The notes: generated by a model not told the origin, from the letters alone. Counted from the stretch's first letter, positions 6,690-15,157 are shown. The stretch is 15,433 nucleotides of DNA from Stramenopiles sp. TOSAG23-2 (GCA_900128395.1 LT649708.1:1-15433); one strand, 5' to 3'. A program made the numbers and translations.

Positions 6690-8903
6690 TTATGCAACTA
6701 CACCATTCATACTTAAATATCTCTCCGCATCCAATGCACTCATTGCACCACTTCCAGCACTTGTAACAGCTTGACGATAAATATGATCAGCAACATCACC
6801 GGCTGCAAAAACACCATCAACTGATGTTTGTGTTGATTCATGATCTGTTATCAAATATCCAGCTTCATTCATCTTTAAATGACCTTCCAAAAATTTTGTA
6901 TTTGGATCATGTCCAATAGCAACAAATGCACCTTCGCATGATATCGATTCTTCCGTTTTCAAATCATCTACAACAGTTTCTACACGTACATTTGTCAATA
7001 CCGTTTTCCCACTTTCTTTATGGACCTTTGAATCAAATGATTTTACGACAGTATTCCATTTAATTTCGATTTTATCATGAGCAAAAACACGTTTTGCTAA
7101 TATTTTAGATGCTCTGAATGTATCTCGTCGATGAATAATGGTAACTTTCGAGGATGTACGTGCTAATACTAATGCATCTTCCATTGCAGTATCGCCTCCA
7201 CCAATAACTACAACTGGCCGATCACGGAAAAGAAAACCATCGCAGGTAGCACAGCTACTGACACCCCCACCACGTAAATCATATTCACCTGGCACACCAA
7301 GCCAGCGACTACTTGCACCAGTTGCTATGATGATACTTTTTGCTTTTACAATGGTACTTTTTGTATCATTTAAAACCAATTCAAATTCTCCTGCTGCATC
7401 TTTCATCGACTTGACTTTAATAATGCTTTCTGGTACCATCCTCGTTTTGAAGAAATTTGCTTGTCGTCGCATGATCGTAATGATTCCTCGCCCAGTCGCA
7501 TCGTAACCGACGACACCTGGATAATTTTCAACATCCACACCTTTTCCCAACAATTGGCCACCAAATGATGGCGCAATGACTAAAGGTTCCAAGCCTGCTC
7601 GTGCAGCATAAACTGCAGCAGATAATCCAGCGGGACCGCCACCAATAATTACAATTTTTTCCATGGGTTTAATTACACTGATATCTTGGAAATACATATC
7701 ATCACCTTCTCGTTCCTCACGTCTTCTTGCTAATTCATCCTCCAACATTATTGCAGGTAATGCAGTAATATCAAATATAACTTGTCCAGTTGATGGATCA
7801 ATCTCACCATATACATTGTTATCATCGTTGCCATCAGTTGTTGTACTTCTTCCACCATTACCAGCATCATCAGCACCAGGATTCTGATGCTCCTTATTCA
7901 CTCGTGCATGTGGTGTGTCCCCAGTGCGTGGAATTGCTTCTGGTGCTTTGTTGTCATATTTTTTTTTTAACATTCGCATTAATTTAGCTGTTTTGCTTTG
8001 ATACTTTGCAGCAATAGTTTTAACAGATTCCAATTTGCTCTCATCCACTTCTTTATAAAAATCTATCAATGCTTGCTCGGTTACTTCCATATCGACATAT
8101 ACACCTTTTTCCTTTGCCTCCACTGCCAATTGTTCAGTAGCTTGTTGCAAACCACGTTGATTGGCACCTGAAAATTCATGCCTCTTCTTTCCATTTAGAT
8201 AAAATTGAAATGTTGGCATTGCATTTACAAAACATGCACGCGATGTTTCATAATTGCGATTTACATCAATTTTTAAAAATACCGCTTGACCTTTCATTTG
8301 CTTTGCAAGTTTTTTGTAAAATGGAGCAATCATTCGACAAGGTCCGCATGAATGACTGAAAAAATCTACCACTACTGGTAGGCCGGTATCATCTTTGTGT
8401 TGCTGCAATGCAGCACGAAATTGATCATGTGTAGTAATTTCTACAACATCACCTTTGGCATATGCTACAGAACCTTTCCCATCATACTCAACATCTCCAC
8501 CAAAATCAGATCCTTGTTCTTCAAAATAATTTTTATAAACATACATAATAAAAATAAATAACATAACTGCATTTTGCCAAGTTGGTTTTGGTAAACTAGA
8601 ACCTTCTGTACCACTTGTATACGTTCTTCTGCTACTACTGTTGTTGTTATTATTATTACTATATGTAGAATGGACAGGCGAACGAGTAGTTGGTGTTGGT
8701 TTTGGTCGTTTCGGACGATTTTTGATATCTGGCATATGTTTCTCTTTTCCAATTGTACGCACGTATAAAGCAATCAGGTCTGATTTTTCAATACATTTGG
8801 AACAATCAATATTTTTTTCTTGAAATTTTTTTTTTAATTCACTAACAGATAATTTATTCGCATCTTGTCGCGCTAATGCAGCAGCAGCAGCGGCGGCAGA
8901 CAT
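6690..8903 (-). CDS. Membrane-anchored thioredoxin - thioredoxin reductase fusion
   Basis: A 737-aa single-chain disulfide-reducing system. Order of parts: poly-Ala start; a SAP-like helical motif with CSKC (about 16-49); a basic Pro/Asn-rich linker; one membrane helix (about 109-124); a thioredoxin domain (about 150-262) with buried Asp180, active site CGPC (186-189) and cis-Pro230; a charged helical segment (273-316); a Gly/Asp-rich linker; and a low-molecular-weight NADPH-thioredoxin reductase (414-737). The reductase has GGGPAG (421-426) for FAD, FGGQL (447-451), the redox pair CATC (551-554), GGGDTA (568-573) plus HRR (591-593) for NADPH, and AAGDVAD (700-706) closing the FAD site. Electrons should pass NADPH to FAD to CATC to CGPC. 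Plant NTRC has the reverse domain order. The usual Trp before CGPC is Ser185 here. The gene appears intact; topology and compartment are unknown. Confidence 0.92.
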   Translation of the reverse strand: MSAAAAAAALARQDANKLSVSELKKKFQEKNIDCSKCIEKSDLIALYVRTIGKEKHMPDIKNRPKRPKPTPTTRSPVHSTYSNNNNNNSSSRRTYTSGTEGSSLPKPTWQNAVMLFIFIMYVYKNYFEEQGSDFGGDVEYDGKGSVAYAKGDVVEITTHDQFRAALQQHKDDTGLPVVVDFFSHSCGPCRMIAPFYKKLAKQMKGQAVFLKIDVNRNYETSRACFVNAMPTFQFYLNGKKRHEFSGANQRGLQQATEQLAVEAKEKGVYVDMEVTEQALIDFYKEVDESKLESVKTIAAKYQSKTAKLMRMLKKKYDNKAPEAIPRTGDTPHARVNKEHQNPGADDAGNGGRSTTTDGNDDNNVYGEIDPSTGQVIFDITALPAIMLEDELARRREEREGDDMYFQDISVIKPMEKIVIIGGGPAGLSAAVYAARAGLEPLVIAPSFGGQLLGKGVDVENYPGVVGYDATGRGIITIMRRQANFFKTRMVPESIIKVKSMKDAAGEFELVLNDTKSTIVKAKSIIIATGASSRWLGVPGEYDLRGGGVSSCATCDGFLFRDRPVVVIGGGDTAMEDALVLARTSSKVTIIHRRDTFRASKILAKRVFAHDKIEIKWNTVVKSFDSKVHKESGKTVLTNVRVETVVDDLKTEESISCEGAFVAIGHDPNTKFLEGHLKMNEAGYLITDHESTQTSVDGVFAAGDVADHIYRQAVTSAGSGAMSALDAERYLSMNGVVA

Positions 8904-9085
8904 ACTATTGTAATATAATTCTTTTCTTTTTTTGATATCTTCTCTATATATAATGTATATATATGTTCCTCAACATCTCTCTCATGCTTAACCTATTCGA
9001 ATGAATTATTAAAGATGTGTTTGTGCGTGTGTTAGATGTGTGGGTGGCGGGGCGCGGAAAGCTGGAAAGCCCGTACTTAAACTGA

Positions 9086-9126
9086 GCGTGACCGTAGAAT
9101 GTACGCCCTATCATGGGTTGTCACGC
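9086..9126 (+). ncRNA. Possible structured RNA, three-way-junction fold
   Basis: GCGTGAC (9086-9092) pairs with GTCACGC (9120-9126). Inside it, CGTA/TACG (9093-9096 with 9102-9105) and CCC/GGG (9106-9108 with 9115-9117) form two small hairpins almost without spare bases. The patch is GC-rich within an AT-rich spacer. No tRNA T-loop, snRNA or snoRNA box signature is recognised. It may instead be a promoter element or chance; confidence is low. Confidence 0.2.
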
Positions 9127-9589
9127 AGAGCATTAGCATAGGAATCTAAATCTAAATCATTCGATCCATCAAAAATGATCATCTCTCCACTATATCCCCG
9201 GTACTAAAATTATTAAGGAATATAAATAGATATATACTAACCTCTAGAATGCATCGAAAAGAATTAAATAATGAAATAATATTACAAATTTAGCTATATA
9301 ATCATGATATTTCAATTAGTTTCTATCATAAATTCCTTAATATAATATTTCGACAAAAACCAAGGCAGTGGATAATAATAAAACAGAACCTGATTAGTGC
9401 ATTACAACGTTGAGCCGTATTTTTTTTTATTTAAATTTTTGGATACTCCCATTCTAATTCCATTATAATTACTCACCAATATATATACTAATATCTAATA
9501 TACATATATATAAATATATTATATCAACAAAATGAAAGAGATAAAGAGTAATACATTCAATTTTAGTTTATAATATAGTTGAAGATAAA

Positions 9590-9608
9590 CACACACACAC
9601 ACACACAC
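9590..9608. repeat. (AC)n microsatellite in 5' leader
   Basis: An uninterrupted AC dinucleotide run of about nine units, followed by TACACATATATATA, ends about 20 bases before the ATG at 9628. It is likely to be length-variable. Confidence 0.85.
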
Positions 9609-9627
9609 ATACACATATATATAAACA

Positions 9628-9927
9628 ATGAATACAACAAAAGAAAAATTAAACAAAGCCTATAATTCATCCAAGCAACATTTTAATGAACATTTTAAAG
9701 ATCCTTGGTCCACACATAAAAAGAAAATATCAACAGTATGGCTTATAGGCAATGCTTTTCTCTTTCCGTTCTTTATCTCTGCAACATTTGCATGTGGTGC
9801 ATTGGAACAAAATAATTCTGGTCAAGCAGGTTTCGTTTTAATTTGGACATTTCTAAACAGTGCATATGGTATTGTAGTGGATTTATTCCATTCATATCGT
9901 GATGCAAGTGTTTTACCATCACGATGA
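9628..9927 (+). CDS. Small predicted two-helix membrane protein, unknown function
   Basis: A 99-aa ORF. The polar, basic N-terminus (1-36, Lys/Asn/His-rich) is followed by two hydrophobic segments (about 37-59, WLIGNAFLFPFFISATFACG, and 67-87, AGFVLIWTFLNSAYGIVVDL), a short loop with NNSGQ, and a polar tail HSYRDASVLPSR. I do not recognise a family. Support for its being real: ATG with A at -3 (AACAATGA), a clean hydrophobic pattern with glycine and aromatic residues at helix ends, and its position after a promoter-like spacer. Against: the last 106 bases overlap an equally coherent ORF on the other strand (9822-10151), and hydrophobic codons on one strand produce polar codons on the other, so one of the two tails may be an artefact. 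Confidence 0.55.
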   Translation: MNTTKEKLNKAYNSSKQHFNEHFKDPWSTHKKKISTVWLIGNAFLFPFFISATFACGALEQNNSGQAGFVLIWTFLNSAYGIVVDLFHSYRDASVLPSR

Positions 9928-10151
9928 TTATCTGGCAAGACATCAACCCCATCGACATAATTAACATTTAATTGAACATTTGTTTCCATCACTTCAATTT
10001 TTTCTTTCAATTCATCTAATGAAATAGTTTGATTGGATTCTAATTCTTTAATTATTCTTTGCGCTAATTCAACAGCAGTTGGCCCTTCCTCTTCAAACAT
10101 TGCATCATCATAATATTGTTCCTCGTCCTCCTCATCCATTTCATTCATCAT
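9822..10151 (-). CDS. Small acidic hypothetical protein, overlaps the + gene
   Basis: A 109-aa ORF. The N-terminal 25 residues are strongly acidic (MDEEDEEQYYDDAMFEEE). A likely amphipathic helical part follows, ELAQRIIKELESNQTISLDELKEKIEVMET, then DGVDVLPDNHRDGKTLASRYEWNKS. No family is recognised. The first 74 or so codons do not overlap anything, and their composition is protein-like. The remainder lies antisense to the small membrane protein. Either both genes are real and overlap tail-to-tail by 106 bp, or this gene has an intron or earlier end not visible here. The start is the first of two adjacent ATGs; an ATG five codons on is also possible. Confidence 0.5.
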   Translation of the reverse strand: MMNEMDEEDEEQYYDDAMFEEEGPTAVELAQRIIKELESNQTISLDELKEKIEVMETNVQLNVNYVDGVDVLPDNHRDGKTLASRYEWNKSTTIPYALFRNVQIKTKPA

Positions 10152-11230
10152 CTTAGTTGGTTGGTATATGTGTATGTATACATCCTATAGTGCACATGTG
10201 ATGCACACTGATATTTATACAGTATATATATAATATATATTTTCTATGATTGTATATGTACATTTAATTTTGACATTATTTGTATTATAAAATTACCTGA
10301 TACCTGAGAGCCTGAGCTGCTGGTGCATTCCTGGCATTCCCTATGGTAGCTAGAGCTAGAGCTACAGTAGCTCTATATAGCTGGGCACCACCATTTTAGA
10401 GATTATACCTATATACTCCTCTCCACTATTCTAGTAAAAAGTGTAACAGCTATAACCTCTACATTAAATAATATTTCCGTAAACCATTACAATGCTATGT
10501 AGTATAACTCTAGCAGGTAAATACTACAGCCAGGTTTTTGAGGACACCGGACCCTCACCCAAAAAAAAATAAATAAAATGGCTTTCTATTTCGGAGTTCC
10601 CAGAGTCTCAGAGTTTTAATTTTTCTTTTTTTCGATTTTTGGCAATTTCGAGGATTTTATTGGTAAGATATAGCATTGTAAAAAAAAAACGATTGATTTT
10701 TGGCATGCAAAAGTATTCTACGAGTCGTAATTACTACACCTGGTACATTTAATTGGTGAAGCATCGGGAGTTATTATTTATTATTATTTGAAAAACTATT
10801 TTTGGCTCTTTTGGGAATTACGTTGTAAAATAAAAAAATGTTCCATTACACAGCATTGATAAATAAATTTATGGACATTCACCTGTGGCCGCGAAAATTG
10901 AAAAGGAAAAAAAATATTACTAGTACTATGGAAATAGAATGGTGTATCATTTTATAGTTGTATAGCACACATATAACACGGTATCAAGAAAACACCATAT
11001 TAATATATACCCAAAAACATAATGTAGAAAGATAAATTATATGGTAATAAGACACAAATAGAATAAAAACAAAAAACAAGAAACAAAACAAATACGAAAA
11101 AACAAAAAAATATACCAAACAATAAAAACTTATTTATACAAATTAATAATACTAAAAAATAAACAGTGAAACAAGAACGTTTTCATATCTAACACGAATA
11201 AATTGAAAAAAATATTTATACAATTTTAAT
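10152..11230. other. Long intergenic spacer with hairpin-rich patch
   Basis: No gene is supported in this 1.08-kb spacer, which lies upstream of both flanking genes. A GC-richer patch at about 10300-10400 contains a good hairpin (separate entry). 10719-10729 is TACGAGTCGTA, a palindrome repeated near the right end of the window. Two similar phrases, GATTTTTGGCAA near 10635 and GATTTTTGGCAT near 10695, suggest a diverged local duplication. 11030-11225 is strongly A-rich on the + strand, directly before the ABC transporter ATG. Confidence 0.5.
10348..10382. repeat. AGCTAGAG-type hairpin
   Basis: TAGAGCTA (10357-10364) pairs perfectly with TAGCTCTA (10368-10375) around CAG. An outer AGCTA/TAGCT pair extends the stem after a small bulge. 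Flanking GGTGC and GCACC (about 10322 and 10384) could close a larger fold. Function is unknown. Confidence 0.5.
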
Positions 11231-13048
11231 ATGACATTTAAAATGATACCTCCAATAGTCATGTTGAATGAAGTGAACTTGTTAAATGCAGATATCCATT
11301 CGAAAATGATATGTGCTGAAAACAGTGCCGATGTACTTTCTGGGCAAAAGCAATGTATGGCTGAAAATAGTTTGCTCTTCTCAAACAATCAAAACGACTC
11401 TGAATTTCTTTACAACAAGACACCGTCGTTTATGCTAAATCAGCCAAATTCAAACGCTAAATTAAAATGGGTAAACGAAGCAGATTTAGCAACAAATATG
11501 ATGAGAATATTGGATGTGGAAAACAATTATCCGTACATTCTATTATTCTTTTCATTCGTAGCTACTTTCTACTTCACCGTTTTTCTTAAAGAACGTTTTA
11601 GCAGAAACGCAGAAATGGTTCTGAAAGAAAGGAAAGCATTAATTGGAAGTGCTATGTCAACTGCATTGCATTGGAAAACAGCTGCAAAAAAATTACGAGA
11701 GGATAAAGTGAAAAAGATCCATGAAGAAATTGAAAAAAACAAAGAACATGACAACGTCGATAATGATCCTGATAACGAATTGAACAAGAGCGACGAGCAA
11801 ATTGAATTCGAATTGAAACAACAAATACCCCAACCATCAAAAATCTATGAAATGCTGTACGATGAAAAAGAAGAAAACAAAGCTTTGTATTTTGGTATTG
11901 AACAATCGAAATATAACCAAGTAGAAAATCTTCTACGATTAAGTTTGCAAATAACTTTGAATAACTATGTGGAATCTACATATCAAGCACGAAAACCGAA
12001 GATTTACCCATTAAAAAAATGGCAATCGTTTGCAGAAGTTTTACCATTTCAAGATGGTGTCCGTTTAAAAGAACTAGTGCAGTTAATAGTTAAAAAAGTT
12101 AAGAAAAATATTGGATCGCATGTTATTCCATGCGACGAGTTAAAAGAAGCGGAAGATTGTTTGAAAAAAATTGGAATTGAACGAATGAACGGATTTAAAA
12201 TTCTTTTACGAATGGCATTCCCAGCGCTGCCTTACGTTTTACTTGCTGTGGCTCTAAACTCACTCAAAATTTGGGGCGATGTTATGGTATTTGCAAGTAG
12301 GTCTGCAATGTTAAACGACATCAAGTTCGGATCAGAAGAGGGATTAAATGTTATTAAACAAACGACATTGTCGTTTATTGTTCTTCGTTGCTTTTTTGAA
12401 TGCGTAGGTATGTTAACACAATTCTTAAGAAGCAGGTCATCGAAGATATTTTCATTGCCATTGAGATCAGCTGTCATGCAAGGTTTATTTCGTCAAGATG
12501 TTGAGTACTTTGATCGTCAGAAATTGCAACCTTTAATTTCTGCAGCAACAAGTGAAAGCGGAAGATTAGCATGGGTATTTTTCAGTTTGCCAATTGAAAT
12601 TATTAGTTGCGTTACAGGCATAGTTACTTCCGTCTCAATGATTTACAGCGTAGCTCCAGATATGCTTCTTGTAACATTGCTTCCATGCATTGCGATGGGA
12701 ACAACGCATTATTTAATATGCAAGTTTATGGAAAAAAAATGGTCACGTCGTCATAACTTAAGAAAATTAGCTGAAGAAAAGACGTCTGAATTATTACACA
12801 AAGTTCGTACCGTAAGAGAATTCTCGATGGAGATTTCAGAAGCGGAAAAACGTAGTGCGTTGGATGCTTATTCAGTCGAGATGGAAAATAATATAAGTGG
12901 CTTTGAGACATGCATTTGGCATGGTTTTGGATTGTTCTGGGCTATACAACACGGTATGGTGACACATTTTGGGGCGGGACAAGTCACTGAAGGGGTTATT
13001 CAACTTGTGCGTTGGATGCTTATTCAGTCGAGATGGAAAATAATATAA
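11231..13048 (+). pseudogene. ABC half transporter (ABCB/TAP-like), 5' part, frameshifted
   Basis: The first 605 codons of an ABC exporter. The N-terminal extension (1-320) is unusual: a polar leader, one helix (about 101-118), then a long charged, probably coiled-coil region. The type-1 exporter membrane domain starts near 322 (FKILLRMAFPALPYVLLAVALNS) and carries the coupling-helix signature LFRQDVEYFD (419-428), further helices (about 448-470, 475-495) and the KVRTVREFSMEI stretch. At residue 593 the frame runs into the second copy of a 152-bp duplication, adds 13 wrong residues and stops at 13046-13048. Removing one copy restores a continuous frame of 855 codons (stop included) to 13947. 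So this is a broken gene or an assembly error, not a natural end. The start ATG 11231 has A at -3; an alternative ATG is at 11243. Confidence 0.8.
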
Positions 13049-13158
13049 GTGGCTTTGAGACATGCATTTGGCATGGTTTTGGATTGTTCTGGGCTATACA
13101 ACACGGTATGGTGACACATTTTGGGGCGGGACAAGTCACTGAAGGGGTTATTCAACTT
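12855..13158. repeat. Perfect 2 x 152-bp tandem duplication inside ABC gene
   Basis: 12855-13006 and 13007-13158 are identical. The unit codes for the last membrane segments before the nucleotide-binding domain (SALDAYSVEM to GVIQL). 152 is not a multiple of three, so the second copy shifts the frame and brings a stop at 13046-13048. The unit contains no AGGT, so canonical splicing cannot remove exactly one copy. Confidence 0.95.
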
Positions 13159-13947
13159 GGCACACTAATGGCTATTTCTGATCAAATGGGACGCATTACA
13201 TGGAGTTTAAGACATTTATTGGAGCGAAGTCCTTTGATTTTCAAAGCAATGGAACCAGCCGAAAGGATATGCGATATCTTAACTGCATTTGGAAGTATCG
13301 AAGGTGATCCATTTCAAAACAAAGAATTACTTGGGGGAAATACTTGCAATGAGGAAACTAGGAACAAATTAAAAGCAAACGGTTTCAGACGACCAAAACG
13401 TATACAAGGTAAAATTGAATTCAAAAATGTTAAATTTTCTTATCCATCAGATCCAAGGAAAAAAATACTTCATGGTTTATCGTTTGCATCGAATCCTAAT
13501 GCTAATGACCCAAAAAAGCGTATACGAACAGTTGCCTTCGTTGGTGAGACTGGCTGTGGAAAAAGTACTGCGATTAATTTATTGAAAAAATTCTATACTC
13601 AATCAAGTGGCGAGATATTGTTGGATGGCCATCCATTATCAGAATACGATCCACGATATTTAAGACAACAAATGGCAATAGTAGCGCAAACAACAGAATT
13701 ATTACATAAAACTTTACGCGAAAACATTACATACGGTATGCAGACAATGCCATCAGACTCTGAAATTATCGATGCTTGTAAAAAAGCTGCAATTTGGGAT
13801 GATATCTTGGAAATGCCTGATAAATTAGATACTGTATATGAGGATAATTTATCTGGAGGTCAAAAACAACGTATATCGATAGCTCGTGCGTTAATACGAA
13901 AGCCAACCATATTATTGCTAGAGGGAAAAAAAACAAAAATGAAATGA
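13012..13947 (+). pseudogene. ABC half transporter, nucleotide-binding part, 3'-truncated
   Basis: Continuation of the transporter in the shifted frame. The first codons (TTG at 13012; first ATG 13033) repeat the end of the upstream part, so this is not an independent gene start. Visible motifs: A-loop region KNVKFSYPSD, Walker A GETGCGKST (178-186), Q-loop VAQTTE, signature LSGGQKQR (280-287) and the start of Walker B, ILLL (300-303). Where DEAT is expected, the sequence becomes EGKKTKMK and stops. The Walker B aspartate, catalytic glutamate, D-loop and H-loop are absent, and I find no continuation downstream. Without these an ATPase should be inactive. The breakpoint is just after TTGCTAGA (13914-13922), followed by A-rich low-complexity DNA with no usable splice donor before the stop. 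Confidence 0.8.
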
Positions 13948-14090
13948 AATATAAGGGGATAAACACATAGATAGGTATACATACATACAGTATAAAAATC
14001 GTACAATCATATATATACACACATCTTCCCCCCCCCCTCCCCACTCATATTACTATATGTACACTAAATAATAAATAATCAACATACATA
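13948..14090. other. Low-complexity spacer with C10TC4 tract
   Basis: A short spacer between the truncated ABC gene and the PAW-domain ORF. It contains TACATACATACA, ATATATAC and a tract of ten C, one T and four C at 14028-14042, exceptional in this AT-rich window. On the minus strand this is a G-run able in principle to form a G-quadruplex, about 50 bases past the PAW ORF stop. Confidence 0.6.
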
Positions 14091-14660
14091 TTAAGCAGTC
14101 GTCAACAATGTCTCTTTTGCATATAATAATAATTGATTACGATTTGCTTTTGATCCTAAACATAAATCACATTTATTGATTAAATCTTTCAATTTTTCTT
14201 TATCAACAACAAAGTTAGCATCCAAATTATTTGTATCGGAGACTAATTCGACCCATAACGAAAATTGACTTGATTCTTTATCTTCATTTCTAGCACGAAA
14301 TAATTGTGCATTGGAAACATCATCGTTAGCATTTCCAGGATCAAGGACAACGGTTATTTGAAACCATTTCCATCCTTTTACATTTGAACTAAAATCAATA
14401 ATACTTGGCGAACCAAGTAAATCAGCTTTTACTACTGTTGGTTGATCAGTTGATGCAACGCCACCATTAATCTCCCATGTTATCGAACTTCCTTGCGTTT
14501 TTGACGATAATGCCATAACTTTTAACTTGTTTATTATAATATTATCATTGCCTTCATCATTTGGAATTTGAAATCGCCATGCCATTGTACCAGGCTTTCC
14601 ACCAAGATCACGACAAATAAATTTCATCTTTTCGCCATGAGATACTTTCATATTTTCCAT
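14091..14660 (-). CDS. PAW-domain protein, C-terminal fragment like peptide:N-glycanase
   Basis: A 189-aa ORF from the first ATG. Its sequence resembles the PAW domain found at the C-terminus of cytosolic PNGase (NGLY1), which binds high-mannose glycans: AWRFQ (27-31, like WKFE), SITWEI (59-64, like TVEWKL), IDFSS (88-92), QITVVLDPG (101-109) and NAQLFR (117-122, like HTQLFR) occur in the right order and spacing. A helical tail (152-189) follows. The frame is open upstream without ATG to 14768 and that part (YNIASDEYRFPSPS...) also looks coding, so the true exon may begin further right; an ATAG acceptor-like end is at 14738. No transglutaminase core is present in the window, and that side is occupied by the EF-hand gene on the other strand. 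So it is either a small stand-alone PAW protein or a fragment of a larger gene. Family assignment is from memory of motifs. Confidence 0.55.
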   Translation of the reverse strand: MENMKVSHGEKMKFICRDLGGKPGTMAWRFQIPNDEGNDNIIINKLKVMALSSKTQGSSITWEINGGVASTDQPTVVKADLLGSPSIIDFSSNVKGWKWFQITVVLDPGNANDDVSNAQLFRARNEDKESSQFSLWVELVSDTNNLDANFVVDKEKLKDLINKCDLCLGSKANRNQLLLYAKETLLTTA

Positions 14661-14812
14661 GGTATAATCTTTATCAACACCATTAAATACACCAACTGTT
14701 TTTAATGATGGGGACGGGAAACGATATTCATCCGATGCTATGTTATATGTAAATTTACACGTTAAACATTATTTTACGCGAAGCAGTAAAATCAAATCGA
14801 TCGTTGTTTGGC

Positions 14813-15157
14813 ATGAAGTTGGAAAGTCCCGTAGATGTATTTTTAGCAATTGATAAAGATAATTCGGGTACAATTGATTTCACGGAATTAAAAAATGGGT
14901 TGAAACGTTTAGGATTGATTTTAACAGAAGCTGGAGTAAAGGAAATAATGCAAGCATTTGATCCGGAAGATAGTGGATTCATTAGATATGATCAATGGGT
15001 AACACAAACAAATAAAAAATTTGAAAGGAAAGAAACGAAACGACATTCATCTACGGTTGGTCATAAAGTTGTGAAAAGAAGTACAATAATTGATAGACGA
15101 AAATCGTTGAAATTAGAAGCTTTAGAGTTGGCCATGTCACAGTCTGGAAAGAAGTGA
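14813..15157 (+). CDS. Small EF-hand calcium-binding protein, possibly partial at 5' end
   Basis: 114 aa from the ATG at 14813. EF-hand 1 has a canonical 12-residue loop DKDNSGTIDFTE (14-25), with Asp/Asp/Ser ligands and a final Glu. EF-hand 2 is degenerate: DPEDSGFIRYDQ (50-61) has Gln in place of the final Glu, so weak or no calcium binding is expected there. A long basic tail follows (KKFERKETKRHSS to RRKSLKLEALELAM), which could be a targeting or partner-binding helix. The frame is open upstream to 14753, and its residues (ILREAVKSNRSLFG) look protein-like, so this may be the last exon of a larger protein; acceptor-like AG dinucleotides occur at about 14782 and 14786. It lies head-to-head with the PAW ORF, with at most about 150 bp between starts. 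Confidence 0.65.
   Translation: MKLESPVDVFLAIDKDNSGTIDFTELKNGLKRLGLILTEAGVKEIMQAFDPEDSGFIRYDQWVTQTNKKFERKETKRHSSTVGHKVVKRSTIIDRRKSLKLEALELAMSQSGKK

Larger units (their letters stand above)
8904..9627. other. Divergent spacer with a GC-rich patch and CA repeat
   Basis: This is the shared upstream region of the thioredoxin reductase fusion (-) and the small membrane protein (+). Most is AT-rich and without coding potential. A patch at about 9040-9130 is clearly GC-richer and can fold (separate entry). A (CA)n microsatellite occupies about 9590-9608, about 20 bases before the downstream ATG, so it lies in the 5' leader. Confidence 0.5.

Noticed and set aside
7138-7987. Open frames on the + strand inside the thioredoxin reductase gene
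   Set aside because: They are shadows of a strongly supported minus-strand coding region.
8990-9010. TTCGAAT, resembling a tRNA T-loop
   Set aside because: The flanking bases do not form a T-stem and no acceptor or anticodon arm is found.
9120-9145. GCATTAGCATAGG, slightly similar to part of U6 snRNA
   Set aside because: Only a few bases agree and the rest of U6 is absent.
12855-13158. Rescue of the ABC frame by splicing out one duplicate copy
   Set aside because: Exact removal of 152 nt by a GT-AG intron would need AGGT in the unit, and I find none.
13920-13990. An intron interrupting ABC Walker B
   Set aside because: The frame reaches a TGA before any good GT donor, so a canonical intron cannot start there in frame.
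14755-14982. Minus-strand open frame extending the PAW fragment to the right
   Set aside because: It is in a different frame from the PAW ORF and is antisense to the EF-hand loops; it could hide an exon, but nothing in it resembles PNGase.
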